A DNA stretch of 64,000 nt. It comes from DATAVB01 sp040414495 (GTDB lineage: Bacteria > Actinomycetota > Actinomycetes > Mycobacteriales > QHCD01). Position numbers and translations under genes: made by a program. Positions 49,926 through 58,937 of the stretch are shown here, piece after piece. Location of the stretch: assembly GCA_040414495.1 (NCBI GenBank), contig JBEDUI010000239.1, positions 43,167-107,166 of the forward strand. The letters run 5' to 3'. Positions within the stretch are counted from its first letter, which is position 1. The number at the start of each line of letters is the position of its first letter. The notes beneath the pieces are model-generated. The model did not search any database and was not told the DNA's origin. It worked only from the letters and a program-made list of their open reading frames with translations.

Positions 49926-50783
49926 TCAGAAGAAAGCCGACCGGCGCCGCAACAGCAGCTGGTACAGCATTTGTTGAATTGTTTCCCGGACCTGATCGGT
50001 CAGATTGAAAACCAGCATCGGATCCTCGGCGGCCGCCTCGCCGTAAGCAGTGGTGTCGATGGGTTGGCCGAATTCGATCAGCCATTTCGACGGCAACGGA
50101 ATCGCACCGAGCGGGCCGAGCCAGGGAAATGTCGGCGTCAATGGAAAATACGGCAACCCGAGCAGGCGGGCCAATATCTTGGCATTACCCAGGATCGGAT
50201 AGATCTCCTCAGCGCCCACGATCGAGCACGGAATGATCGGCACGCCGGCCCGCAGCGCCGCGCTCACGAAACCGCCGCGGCCGAACCGCTGCAACCGATA
50301 CCGTTCCCGGAACGGCTTACCCACGCCCTTGAAGCCCTCGGGCCATACGCCGACCAGCTCGCCTGCCGCGAACAGTCGCTCCACGTCCTCGTTGCAGGCC
50401 AACGTGGTCCCGGCCTTACGCGCGAACTCGCCCACCACTGGGAACGAGAAAACCAGGTCGGCGCCCAACATGCGCAGATGCCGGTGCGCCGGGTGCTCGT
50501 CATGCAGCGCCACCGCGGTCATCACCGCGTCCAGCGCCACCGTGCCGGAATGATTGGCCACCACCAAGGCCGAACCCACGTTGGGTACGTTCTCCAGGCC
50601 CGATACCTCGACCCGGAACCAGTTGCGATATAGCGGCCGGAACAGCGGCGCCAGCACGTTGTCGGTCAGATCCGCGTCGAATCCGAATTCGTCAACGTCG
50701 TACTCGCCGGTTATCCGGCGCCGTAGAAACGCCAACCCGGCCGCCAGGTTGTCCGACCAGACATCCTGTTGCTCAGCCACCAC
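49926..50783 (-). CDS. Lysophospholipid acyltransferase family protein
   Basis: A 285-aa PlsC-like acyltransferase. The catalytic His/Asp block is ALVVANHSGTVALDAVM (wider His-Asp spacing than the classic HX4D, as in other actinobacterial members), then LVGVWPEGFKGVGKPF as the glycerol-phosphate loop and VPIIPCSIVGAEEIYPI. It overlaps the epimerase gene by 11 bases, so both probably serve the same lipid pathway. Membrane-associated, not membrane-spanning by eye. Confidence 0.88.
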   Translation of the reverse strand: MVAEQQDVWSDNLAAGLAFLRRRITGEYDVDEFGFDADLTDNVLAPLFRPLYRNWFRVEVSGLENVPNVGSALVVANHSGTVALDAVMTAVALHDEHPAHRHLRMLGADLVFSFPVVGEFARKAGTTLACNEDVERLFAAGELVGVWPEGFKGVGKPFRERYRLQRFGRGGFVSAALRAGVPIIPCSIVGAEEIYPILGNAKILARLLGLPYFPLTPTFPWLGPLGAIPLPSKWLIEFGQPIDTTAYGEAAAEDPMLVFNLTDQVRETIQQMLYQLLLRRRSAFF

Positions 50784-51798
50784 GCACGCCCTCGAACACC
50801 GTTCGCAATGAGGCCTCGGCCCGGGTCACCAATTCCGGATTCACCAACGGACGCAGCCCTCGCCCGAAATCGGCCAACGCCGCCGCCGTGTCGTACTCCG
50901 GCGTGAACCCGAACTCGTCCCGCAACCGCGTCGTATCGACGATCCGGCCGAGGTTCAGCAGGCGTCCGGGCTCGGGCGCCAACTCGATCCGCCCGACCTG
51001 ACGCAACAACCGGCCGACCGTGCCGGCCGCCGGACCGGGGACCGGAACCGGCACCCGTCCGATCCGCCGGATCGCCTGGGACAGCGTCAGCACACCGGCA
51101 CCGGCCACATTGACCAGACCGCGATAATCCTCCCGTACCGCCTGCATCAGCGCCGAAATCGCATCGTCCTCATGCAACAGCTGAATTCGCGGGTCGTACC
51201 CGAATACGGTCGGCACGAATGGCAACGCCAGATATCGGGTCAGCGGCGTGCTGATCGTCGGACCGATCACATTGGCCAACCGCAAAACGCATTGTCCGAC
51301 ATCGGGCCGGCGGCGGGCGAAACCACGCAGATAGCCCTCGATTTCGGTGGAATCCTTGGCGTAACCCGAACGCGGCTGCGACGGCGGTTCGTCGTCCTCG
51401 GTGAATGCGGCTGGATCACGGGAGCTGGCGCCATAAACGGCGGTAGTCGATTTCACCACCAGGCGACGTACCCATTCGGATTTCTGGCACGCCGCCAGCA
51501 GTTGCATGGTGCCGATGACGTTCATTTCCTTCATGACCGACCGGCCGCCACCCGTGGCGGCGGGCGTCGCGGCGATCGACAGGTGCACCACGGTGTCGAC
51601 CTGCGCGCTGGTGATCACCTTGCCGATCAACGGATTCCGGATGTCGGCCCGGACAAATTCCACCCGACCCAGTTGGCCCGGCGGCGGCACCGTATCGACG
51701 CCGATCACGCGGTCCACCGCAGGATCGGCGGCAAGCTCAGCCGCCAACCGGCCACCGAGATACCGGCTGACGCCGGTGACGAGAACGACCGAGGACAC
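50773..51798 (-). CDS. NAD-dependent epimerase/dehydratase (extended SDR)
   Basis: A 341-aa extended short-chain dehydrogenase. The N-terminal nucleotide loop is VVLVTGVSRYLGGRLAAELA, a variant of GxxGxxG. Catalytic residues: Ser/Thr in VVKSTTAVYGAS and YxxxK in SGYAKDSTEIEG, where Lys follows at the wrong spacing (YAKDS), so classical catalysis is doubtful. GTG at 51798. Coupled to the acyltransferase downstream; in actinobacteria this pair is common but its product is unknown. Confidence 0.82.
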   Translation of the reverse strand: MSSVVLVTGVSRYLGGRLAAELAADPAVDRVIGVDTVPPPGQLGRVEFVRADIRNPLIGKVITSAQVDTVVHLSIAATPAATGGGRSVMKEMNVIGTMQLLAACQKSEWVRRLVVKSTTAVYGASSRDPAAFTEDDEPPSQPRSGYAKDSTEIEGYLRGFARRRPDVGQCVLRLANVIGPTISTPLTRYLALPFVPTVFGYDPRIQLLHEDDAISALMQAVREDYRGLVNVAGAGVLTLSQAIRRIGRVPVPVPGPAAGTVGRLLRQVGRIELAPEPGRLLNLGRIVDTTRLRDEFGFTPEYDTAAALADFGRGLRPLVNPELVTRAEASLRTVFEGVRGG

Positions 51799-51808
51799 CA
51801 GTGAAACG

Positions 51809-52732
51809 TTACGCGGTGACCTGGCTCGGCGGGGTGTCAACGACCTTGACCTTGCCCGGCGGCGGTGAACCGGCCTGGGCGACGCGGGAGAGCACAACCG
51901 GGTCGGCCGGTCCGGCGTTGAGCACCCGCTCGGCCCGCCCCATGTTGGTGACGACCGTGATGGCGCGGAAAGAATCCTCGTACACGAACGTCCGCCCGGG
52001 CGGCACCTCGGCGAAGCTGAGCGTGAACGGCACCCGCATCGTCTTGCCGCCATAACGCAGCTCGATCGTGTCGCCCAACGCGATCCCGGCCGCCTCCAGG
52101 TCGGAGCGGGTGACGTTCAGCTGCAGGTTGCCGAAGTGATCAACCATCCGCACGGTGCCGTGCACGTGGTCGCCATGCACGTACGGCGGCTGCGGATCCA
52201 ACGTCACCAGAGAGCTCGGCTCGATCGCGTCGCCGATCTGTTCGTACGGGAACCCTGCGGCCAGGTGAGCCGCCACCGGCGCGAATACGTCACGCCCGCG
52301 GAAGCTTTTGGCCGGGTTCGGGTTCCACAGGTCGGTGTTGGTCAGCTCGCGAGCCGACTCGACGCCGCCCAGTTCGGCCCAGGCCAGCGAAGCCACGCCG
52401 TTGTCGGGGCAGACGATGGTGGAACCGTCGGCGCACCGGATCGCCACCGGTCGGGCCAGCGCTCGCCGGTACGGATCGACCAGCGCGAGGTGGATGCCGA
52501 CCGGCAGATACGGCAGCGCCTCGCCCAGCAGCCGGGCGCCGATCACGACGTCCTGTGGCTTGACCTGGTGGCAGACGTCGATCACGCCGGACGTCGGCGA
52601 GATCCGGGCAATCACGCCCTTGCAGACACCGACGAAGTGATCATCCAGTCCGTAGTCGGACAGGAACGTCACCCAGTGGCCCGGCTTCGCGGGACTGGGG
52701 TCGGGTTTTTCTCCTTGCTCACCAGCGTTCAC
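51809..52732 (-). CDS. SAM hydroxide adenosyltransferase (DUF62)
   Basis: A 307-aa enzyme hydrolysing S-adenosylmethionine to adenosine and methionine, related to fluorinase and chlorinase. The N-terminal HWVTFLSDYGLDDHFVGVCK holds the conserved Asp and VGVCKG; DVCHQVKPQDVVIGARLLGE and LVDPYRRALARPVAIR follow, then the C-terminal domain with VRMVDHFGNLQLNV. The chlorinase-type insertion is absent. GTG at 52732 follows GAGGTGG by five bases; the longer frame upstream would cover the bS22 gene. Confidence 0.88.
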   Translation of the reverse strand: MNAGEQGEKPDPSPAKPGHWVTFLSDYGLDDHFVGVCKGVIARISPTSGVIDVCHQVKPQDVVIGARLLGEALPYLPVGIHLALVDPYRRALARPVAIRCADGSTIVCPDNGVASLAWAELGGVESARELTNTDLWNPNPAKSFRGRDVFAPVAAHLAAGFPYEQIGDAIEPSSLVTLDPQPPYVHGDHVHGTVRMVDHFGNLQLNVTRSDLEAAGIALGDTIELRYGGKTMRVPFTLSFAEVPPGRTFVYEDSFRAITVVTNMGRAERVLNAGPADPVVLSRVAQAGSPPPGKVKVVDTPPSQVTA

Positions 52733-52770
52733 TGGTCCCACCTCAACGCCCTCACGCCCCCCTGCGTGGA

Positions 52771-52869
52771 TTACTTCTTGTTGCGGCGCTGGACTCGGGT
52801 CCGCTTCAGCAGCTTGCGATGCTTCTTCTTCGCCATCCGCTTGCGGCGCTTTTTGATGACCGAGCCCAC
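52771..52869 (-). CDS. bS22-type ribosomal miniprotein (AURKAIP1/COX24 domain)
   Basis: A 32-aa, very basic protein: MGSVIKKRRKRMAKKKHRK then LLKRTRVQRRNKK. This is nearly invariant in actinobacteria and was seen in mycobacterial ribosomes as bS22. GTG start with GGAG five bases upstream. It binds 16S rRNA in the small subunit. The gap 52870-53147 upstream holds no other gene. Confidence 0.95.
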   Translation of the reverse strand: MGSVIKKRRKRMAKKKHRKLLKRTRVQRRNKK

Positions 52870-53147
52870 GGCAACTCCAAACAGCTAGTACCAGTCCGAA
52901 ACACGGCATCGGCTCGCCGCCGATTCGTGCATCCTGCTGCGCTGGAGAAAATCCAGCCTTGTTGCACGCCGGCGCGGCGGCTTTGCCGACGCGGCGTTTC
53001 TCACACACTACCTTCCGATCGACGTCGATCAGACCACGGGTAACGCTACGGTGATCGAATGCTGCGCGCGACCGGTCGCCGAGCCGGGGAGGATTTCCGC
53101 CGCTGGAGCCGTAAGGCTGAAGGTTTCACCGCTCGAAGGGCACGCCG

Positions 53148-53936
53148 ATGAGCGGCCACGACGTCGACGTGGCCGGCGACCTCGTCACCAAGAGGTTCAA
53201 CTCGACCGATCGCGACGAGCCCGACCGGGAGTGGCGGACGCTGCGGATCCTGGCCGAGCACGCGCCGGACCTGGCTCCGGAGCCGATCGGGTACGCCCAG
53301 TCGCCGCCTCGCATCACCATGACCCGGCTGCCGGGGGTCGAGCTGGCCGGCGGGCTGAGTCCCGCCCAACTGGACGGCATGATCCGGGCGATCGAGGCCA
53401 TGTTCGCGGTGCCGGCCGGGGCGGTTCCGACCATCGACTGCACCGGGCAACCAGTCCAGCAGCTGCACCGGATCCGCGCGCTCGTTCCCGAGACGCTCGC
53501 CCATGACGAGCCCGAGATCGTACGGACACATCGAGCGGCCCAGGCCTGGCTGGCCAGCGGGGAAGCCCAGCGGCTCCTCGATCGTGCGGTGCCCTCGGTC
53601 CTAGGCCGCGGCGACTACAACCTGTCCAATTTCCTGTGGGATGGCGAAAAGGTCCGCATGCTCGACTTCGAGTACGCCGGTCGCGCCGACCGCGGCACCG
53701 AACTCGGCCTGATGATGGAACACATCGCGACACGAGCCACACCGGACAGTGACAAGCTGCAGATCGTCGCGGCATTTGAATTGAGCAAGCCGGAATTGGC
53801 CCGGATGACCGCGACACGGCGGGCCGAAGCAATTTTCTGGTTCGCCCTGCTGCTGCCCGGCGGCCCGGCCGTGTCCCGCAATCCACCTGGGACACTGCAA
53901 CTGCAGACGAAACGGCTGCTGGAATTGCTCTCTTAG
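53148..53936 (+). CDS. Aminoglycoside phosphotransferase (APH) fold kinase-like protein
   Basis: A 262-aa APH/choline-kinase-like protein. The catalytic loop is LGRGDYNLSNFLWDGEKVRM, with Arg where His is usual before GD, keeping catalytic Asp and Asn; the metal Asp is in MLDFEYAGRAD. N-terminal lobe has VTKRFNSTDRDEPDREW. Substrate unknown; resistance should not be assumed. Converges with and overlaps ispF by 4 bases. Confidence 0.85.
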   Translation: MSGHDVDVAGDLVTKRFNSTDRDEPDREWRTLRILAEHAPDLAPEPIGYAQSPPRITMTRLPGVELAGGLSPAQLDGMIRAIEAMFAVPAGAVPTIDCTGQPVQQLHRIRALVPETLAHDEPEIVRTHRAAQAWLASGEAQRLLDRAVPSVLGRGDYNLSNFLWDGEKVRMLDFEYAGRADRGTELGLMMEHIATRATPDSDKLQIVAAFELSKPELARMTATRRAEAIFWFALLLPGGPAVSRNPPGTLQLQTKRLLELLS

Positions 53937-54418
53937 GATGGCCGGGAAATCAACGCGGTCGCGATCGCAGCCCGGCCCTCGCCCCGTCCAGTAAGCCCGA
54001 GACCGTCGCTGGTGGTGCCGGATACGGTCACCGGTGCGCCAATTACGTCGCCCAATACCGCCTGAGCTTCGGCCCGGCGTTTCCCGATTTTCGGGTCGTT
54101 GCCGATCAGTTGCACCGAGACATTCCCCACTACCCAGCCCGCATCGGTAACCAGGCGCAGCGTCTCGGTGAGTAGGGCCACGCCGGATGCGTTAGCCCAG
54201 CGCGGGTCGCTGGTGCCGAACACCTCGCCCAGGTCGCCGATGCCGGCCGCTGACAACAATGCGTCACAGATCGCATGCGCTACGACGTCGCCATCGGAAT
54301 GACCGGCGCAGCCATCGGCATCGTCCCAACGCAGCCCGGCAATCCAACATGGACGTCCGATTTGGACTGGGTGCACATCGGTACCGACGCCGACCCGAAG
54401 CCCTGTTATATCAGTCAT
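53933..54418 (-). CDS. ispF: 2-C-methyl-D-erythritol 2,4-cyclodiphosphate synthase
   Basis: A 161-aa trimeric enzyme of the MEP isoprenoid pathway. Zinc ligands are in VGVGTDVHPVQIG and AGHSDGDVVAHAICDAL; further LLTETLRLVTDAGW, IGNDPKIGKRRAEA and TSDGLGLTGRGEGRAAIATA. All expected residues are kept. ATG overlaps the ispD stop by 4 bases. Confidence 0.95.
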   Translation of the reverse strand: MTDITGLRVGVGTDVHPVQIGRPCWIAGLRWDDADGCAGHSDGDVVAHAICDALLSAAGIGDLGEVFGTSDPRWANASGVALLTETLRLVTDAGWVVGNVSVQLIGNDPKIGKRRAEAQAVLGDVIGAPVTVSGTTSDGLGLTGRGEGRAAIATALISRPS

Positions 54419-55044
54419 ATCCGCGCCATCCGACGCTGCAATACCTGCGACGCCAACTGACGCGCGGCTCGGGTATCGATCGGAAATGCATCGGCACGAC
54501 CCTCCACTGTCACCAGTCGGTCGACCGACCGCCACGGCGCGAGCGGGTCGTAATCCTTGCCGATCAGCTGATCCAGCGCCTTCCGGCTAAATCCGTACGG
54601 AGTTTGCACGGACCGTAATGTCTCACGATCCACTGTGGACTTGATCTCACCGCCGGAACCAATGTGTTTCACCGTGTCGGAAACCACTGTCACCGGCAGT
54701 ACGGCGGGAGCGCCGGAACGCACCGCGGCGATCACTTCGGTCAGCAATTCCGCCGGCGCGAGCGCGCGAGTTGCGTCATGCACCACAAATACGTCGGCGG
54801 CGATTCGCGCGGATAACAACTGCAGCGCGGATTCCGGATCGGTCACCACGCTTACCGACGTGTCACCGTTATCTTCCAGCGCGATCGCGCCGGCCACACT
54901 CGGCGGGCCGACAACGATCAGGTGCTCCAAATCGCCGCAGCTACGCAGAATTCGCGCCGAACGCAGCACCAACGGAGTGCCGGCCAACGGCCACAGCGCG
55001 TGTTCGGAATTGGTGGCGAGCAGTAACGCCGCGGTCGCAGTCAT
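54415..55044 (-). CDS. ispD: IspD-like cytidylyltransferase lacking key catalytic residues
   Basis: A 209-aa protein in the ispD position (carD-ispD-ispF). Kept: VVHDATRALAPAELLTEVIA, STVDRETLRSVQTPYGFSRKAL. Lost: the CTP loop, normally AAGxGxRLG....PK, reads TAALLLATNSEHALWPLAGT, so the Arg and Lys matching E. coli Arg20 and Lys27 are missing; the C-terminal IKVT Lys (Lys213) is replaced by DAFPIDTR. It may be inactive, regulatory or changed in specificity, with another IspD elsewhere. GAGG precedes the ATG. An iterated palindrome lies at 54629. Confidence 0.8.
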   Translation of the reverse strand: MTATAALLLATNSEHALWPLAGTPLVLRSARILRSCGDLEHLIVVGPPSVAGAIALEDNGDTSVSVVTDPESALQLLSARIAADVFVVHDATRALAPAELLTEVIAAVRSGAPAVLPVTVVSDTVKHIGSGGEIKSTVDRETLRSVQTPYGFSRKALDQLIGKDYDPLAPWRSVDRLVTVEGRADAFPIDTRAARQLASQVLQRRMARI

Positions 55045-55168
55045 AACGACCTCTGTGAAAACCTCGGCACACAGCAAACCGCCGATGACGCTAGGTTAAG
55101 TGTCATCGGCGGCATGCTGTTGCTGTCAGATAATCAATGGTTGCTCGACAAAACTGCCGGCAAGCCCG

Positions 55169-55651
55169 TCAGGATGCGAGGACCTCGTCGAGCAGAACCT
55201 CAGCCTTGTCCTCATTGGTGCCTTCGGCGAGGGCCAACTCACTGACCAGAATTTGACGCGCCTTGGACAACATTCGTTTTTCGCCGGCCGAAAGGCCGCG
55301 CTCCTTGTCCCGCCGCCACAGGTCGCGTACTACCTCGGCGACCTTGTTTACATCGCCGGAGGCAAGCTTTTCGAGATTCGCCTTATACCGCCGGGACCAG
55401 TTGGTCGGCTCCTCGGTGTGCGGCGCGCGCAGCACCTGAAAAACACGATCCAAACCCTCTTGTCCGACGACATCGCGAACGCCGACGATCTCCGCATTGT
55501 CTGCTGGGACACGAACCGTCAAATCGCCCTGCGCAACTTTCAGCACGAGGTATGTCTTATCCTCGCCCTTGATCGTGCGCGTCTCGATGGCTTCGATGAG
55601 GGCTGCCCCGTGATGCGGGTAGACGACGGTTTCGCCGACCTTGAACACCAT
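55169..55651 (-). CDS. carD: RNA polymerase-binding transcription factor CarD
   Basis: A 160-aa essential regulator binding RNA polymerase beta and the promoter fork. MVFKVGETVVYPHHGAALIE opens the RNAP-interaction domain; DKTYLVLKVAQGDLTVRVP follows; the C-terminal DNA-binding part has TNWSRRYKANLEKLASGD, VVRDLWRRDKERGLSAGEK and RMLSKARQILVSELAL, including the wedge Trp. ATG 55651 is preferred with GAAAGGGG upstream. Order with ispD, ispF and lpqE follows mycobacteria. Confidence 0.96.
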   Translation of the reverse strand: MVFKVGETVVYPHHGAALIEAIETRTIKGEDKTYLVLKVAQGDLTVRVPADNAEIVGVRDVVGQEGLDRVFQVLRAPHTEEPTNWSRRYKANLEKLASGDVNKVAEVVRDLWRRDKERGLSAGEKRMLSKARQILVSELALAEGTNEDKAEVLLDEVLAS

Positions 55652-55847
55652 GTGTGAGTGACCCCTTTCGCTATGGCAAGGATAGCACGGCACCGCGTCG
55701 GCTTCGACTCGTGCCGAGTGCATAACTGCAGGTCAGAGGGCACGTCAAGGGCCAGTTGGGTATTGACAATCGGTTCCGCGACGCACTCACACCCGAATCC
55801 GGAAGGTGATCTTGTTGCGATAAAATCCGCCGATTCCTGCCCTAGCT

Positions 55848-56609
55848 ATGGCGCGACGACACGGAAAGGCGCACCCTGAGACGGTGAGCTTCGACAACGA
55901 CGGTAGGCCCGGCCCGGACGGGTCTGCCGCGGGCTGGGATGAAGGTGGAGACAGCTTCACCATCCCTGACGACATCAGGGAACTGGACGCCGATGTCCGT
56001 GCATATCACCGAGAACGACGCGCGGCGAAACGCCGATCGATGCTCCGTCGGGTTTTCCTCGGTGGCCGTTTCGGTATCACCCTCCCGGTTCTGCTCGCCG
56101 CTCTGCTATTGGCCGCGCTCTACAGCGTGGTGATGTTGGTTGTCGCCTCACCTCGAGCCCAGGCGCCACGGGGCATACCGCTGGCCAGTCCGAAGGTCGC
56201 CGCCGGTCGGCCCGGTGGCCTGCTGCCGAAGCTCCAGATCCGCGATGAACGCGGCACGTTCACTCCGATACGGGCATTGCGCCCAGCCGTGGTCATGCTG
56301 ACCCCGGCCAACTGCAACTGCGGCAGCGCGATCCGCTCGGTCGCCACATCGGCCGAGCACGGCCGGTTGGGGCTCACGATCATCGGCACCCAGGAGCCCA
56401 CCAAGCCCGGCGGTATCGCCGATTCGCTGGCCCAGCTGCGTACCGAACCCAATGGCGATCTGCTCCGCACGTACCACGTCGGGACCACCCCGGTCGCACT
56501 GCTGGTGCGCTCGGACGGTGTCGTATCGAAGGTGCTGACCAAGATTCCTTCGTCGAACACGCTCGATAACGACGTCGCCGCTTTAACCAGACCCAGTCCT
56601 GCGCATTGA
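55848..56609 (+). CDS. Membrane-anchored thioredoxin-like protein
   Basis: A 253-aa protein with one membrane segment at about residues 78-99 (LPVLLAALLLAALYSVVMLVV) after an 75-residue charged N-terminus. The outside domain resembles a thioredoxin fold: FTPIRALRPAVVMLTPANCNCGSAIRSV, with CNC in place of CxxC, then LLRTYHVGTTPVALLVRSDG as the cis-Pro strand. Redox function is uncertain because the site is not CxxC. Divergent from carD. Confidence 0.72.
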   Translation: MARRHGKAHPETVSFDNDGRPGPDGSAAGWDEGGDSFTIPDDIRELDADVRAYHRERRAAKRRSMLRRVFLGGRFGITLPVLLAALLLAALYSVVMLVVASPRAQAPRGIPLASPKVAAGRPGGLLPKLQIRDERGTFTPIRALRPAVVMLTPANCNCGSAIRSVATSAEHGRLGLTIIGTQEPTKPGGIADSLAQLRTEPNGDLLRTYHVGTTPVALLVRSDGVVSKVLTKIPSSNTLDNDVAALTRPSPAH

Positions 56610-56762
56610 GCGAGACCCGTTGCGCGGCTTTACGCCCGCACTTATGTCCCCATGCCACCCTCTACGGCGTCCGGTATCGGCCCGGTCTAGGCTGACGCCG
56701 AACATCGAGAGCGTTCGCGGCCGGGACCAGAAACGGTGGCGGACAATTCCGCGGGAGGACAC

Positions 56763-57308
56763 GTGCGCCGCCGGATCAGCCAGCACCGTGGCATGAGCAC
56801 TCGCAGTGCGCTGCTCGCGAGCGTAGGAATCGCCGCGACCGTTCTCGCTTCCGGATGCGCCGCCGGTCAGATCGCCCAGACGGCCGAAGAGCAGCCCGGC
56901 GTTCCTGGCGCGCAGGCGACCCTAGGCGATGTCCAGCTGCACAACATCACGATCGCGTACCCGAACAACGGTGCGTACCAGCCCGGATCGACAGGCCGGC
57001 TTAACTTCGTGGTCGTCAACAACGGCAAGCAGGCCGACCACCTCGTCGGCGTCAGCTCCGGCGCGGCCAGGTCAGTTCAGATCTCCGGGCCGGATGGCAA
57101 CAAGATCCAGATCGGACCGCAGTCCAGCGTCAACGTCTACGGTGACGGGCCGAAGGTGCAGCTGACTGGCATCACCCGCGAGCTGCGTTCCTCGCAGCAG
57201 ACCACGGTCACCTTCCAGTTCGACCGCGCCGGCGAGGTGTCAATCAAGGTGCCGGTCGCCCCGGCGTCGACCGTGCTGCCGACCACGCACCTGACTCCCA
57301 AGGCCTGA
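56763..57308 (+). CDS. LpqE-like lipoprotein (DUF461/PCuAC-like)
   Basis: A 181-aa lipoprotein. Signal region is STRSALLASVGIAATVLASGC with lipobox Cys about 30 residues in. The beta-rich body (VQLHNITIAYPNNGAYQPGS, LNFVVVNNGKQADHLVGVSS, TVTFQFDRAGEVSIKVPVA) fits the PCuAC/DUF461 family; the usual copper Met/His are not evident. GTG 56763 follows GGGAGGA; ATG 56793 is also possible. Placed between carD and radA as lpqE is in M. tuberculosis. Confidence 0.82.
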   Translation: MRRRISQHRGMSTRSALLASVGIAATVLASGCAAGQIAQTAEEQPGVPGAQATLGDVQLHNITIAYPNNGAYQPGSTGRLNFVVVNNGKQADHLVGVSSGAARSVQISGPDGNKIQIGPQSSVNVYGDGPKVQLTGITRELRSSQQTTVTFQFDRAGEVSIKVPVAPASTVLPTTHLTPKA

Positions 57309-57377
57309 CGCGGTTTTGTCGGCGACCGGTCATAGGGTCGGCGCCGTGATAGTCACCAATATCGCCATCCGTACGGC

Positions 57378-58751
57378 ATGAGCACCCGCGCCAAGGACCG
57401 GCCGGCCTACCGGTGCAGCGAGTGCGGTCTGACCGTGCCCAAATGGGTCGGCCGCTGCCCAGAATGCCAGGCCTGGGGCTCGATCGACGAGGTCGGCGCC
57501 GGGCGGGCCGGGTTGGCGCAGCTGCAGGCCGGCCCGGTCAGTACGCCAGCGCTGCCCATCGCGGATATCGACCTGGAGGCGGCCCGGGCCCGCCCGACCG
57601 GGGTCGAGGAGCTGGACCGGGTGCTCGGTGGTGGCCTGGTGCCCGGGGCGGTGCTGCTGTTGGCCGGCGAGCCGGGCGTGGGGAAATCGACGCTGTTGTT
57701 GCAGGTCGCCCAGAGTTACGCGGCCGCTGGCCGGCACCCGGCGCTGGTGGTCACGGGCGAGGAATCGGCGGCTCAGGTAAGGCTGCGGGCCGAGCGCACC
57801 GGGGCATTGCATCCCTCGCTGTTCCTGGCCGCCGAGACCGACCTGTCGGCGTTGTTGGCCCACGTCGACGCGGTGCAACCGGGGCTGCTGATCGTCGACT
57901 CGGTGCAGACGATGGCGGCCGCGAATGTCGAGGGGACCGTCGGTGGCGTGACCCAGGTCCGGGCGGTCACGGCTGCATTGATCGGGTTGGCCAAGGAGCG
58001 CGGCATCGCGACCATGATCGTGGGCCACGTGACCAAGGACGGCAACATCGCCGGCCCGCGCCTGCTGGAGCATCTGGTCGACGTGGTGCTCTATTTCGAG
58101 GGCGACCGGCATTCCACGTTGCGGCTGGTCCGCGCGGTGAAGAACCGGTTCGGCCCGGCCGATGAGGTCGGCTGCTTCGAATTACGGGATGAGGGCATCG
58201 TCGGGCTGGCCGATCCATCCGGGCTTTTCCTGACCGAGCGGGCGGCGCCGGTCGCCGGGACCTGTGTAACCGTCACAGAGGAGGGCCGCCGGCCGCTGTT
58301 GGCCGAGGTGCAGTCGCTGGTGGCGATGTCGACCTTGGCCACGCCGCGCCGGGCGGTATCCGGTTTGGACTCGTCCCGGGTCGCGATGGTGTTGGCGGTG
58401 TTGGAGCGGCGGACCAACGTCCGGTTGGGCAACCGTGACGTTTTCGCGGCAACGGTCGGCGGAATGCGGGTCACCGAACCGGCCGCCGATCTGGCCCTGG
58501 CGCTGGCCGTAGCCTCGGCCGCTCAGGACGTTCCGCTGCCGATGCACGTGGTCGCGCTCGGCGAGGTCGGGCTGGCCGGGGACGTACGCCGGGTCGGCGG
58601 GTTGAAACGCCGGTTGGCCGAGGCGGCCCGGCTCGGGTTCAGCACGGCTTTCGTCCCACCCGGTCAGACCGACGCCCCACCGGGCCTGCGGATCGTTGAG
58701 GTGACCGACCTGGCCACGTCGGTTCGGCGGTTGCGGATGATGCCGGTGTGA
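57378..58751 (+). CDS. radA: DNA repair protein RadA (Sms)
   Basis: A 457-aa RecA-like repair helicase. N-terminal zinc finger YRCSECGLTVPKWVGRCPECQ has four Cys. Walker A is LLLAGEPGVGKSTLLLQVA, Walker B GLLIVDSVQTM, the RadA motif is VKNRFGPADE, and the C-terminal Lon-like domain includes RVTEPAADLALALAVASA and VALGEVGLAGDVRRV. It acts in recombination intermediate processing. Upstream of disA, with which it is often co-located. Confidence 0.96.
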   Translation: MSTRAKDRPAYRCSECGLTVPKWVGRCPECQAWGSIDEVGAGRAGLAQLQAGPVSTPALPIADIDLEAARARPTGVEELDRVLGGGLVPGAVLLLAGEPGVGKSTLLLQVAQSYAAAGRHPALVVTGEESAAQVRLRAERTGALHPSLFLAAETDLSALLAHVDAVQPGLLIVDSVQTMAAANVEGTVGGVTQVRAVTAALIGLAKERGIATMIVGHVTKDGNIAGPRLLEHLVDVVLYFEGDRHSTLRLVRAVKNRFGPADEVGCFELRDEGIVGLADPSGLFLTERAAPVAGTCVTVTEEGRRPLLAEVQSLVAMSTLATPRRAVSGLDSSRVAMVLAVLERRTNVRLGNRDVFAATVGGMRVTEPAADLALALAVASAAQDVPLPMHVVALGEVGLAGDVRRVGGLKRRLAEAARLGFSTAFVPPGQTDAPPGLRIVEVTDLATSVRRLRMMPV

Positions 58752-58937
58752 CAAATTCCTTGTACGGCTGGCTGATCGCGTATTCAGAGTCCATTGTGGA
58801 CTGTCCACACGGGCCAGGTACGGCGCGGCGAATTTGATCAAATGCGGTGACAACAGCGCGGCGGCGCATGGCAACCGGAGCGTCCCCCGTAGACTCTGCG
58901 CAGGCCAAGCCACGTAACCGAGCAGGAGAACCCGACC

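Noticed and set aside
52740..53008. N-terminal extension of the SAM hydroxide adenosyltransferase
   Set aside because: The extension would cover the highly conserved bS22 gene and its ribosome site; GTG 52732 has a good ribosome site and matches family length.
53148..53936. Aminoglycoside resistance gene
   Set aside because: The APH fold is present but the family is broad, the usual catalytic-loop His is Arg, and context is housekeeping; resistance is not supported.
58752..58937. c-di-AMP (ydaO-type) riboswitch before disA
   Set aside because: No conserved ydaO helices could be traced; the only structure seen is the short iterated palindrome.
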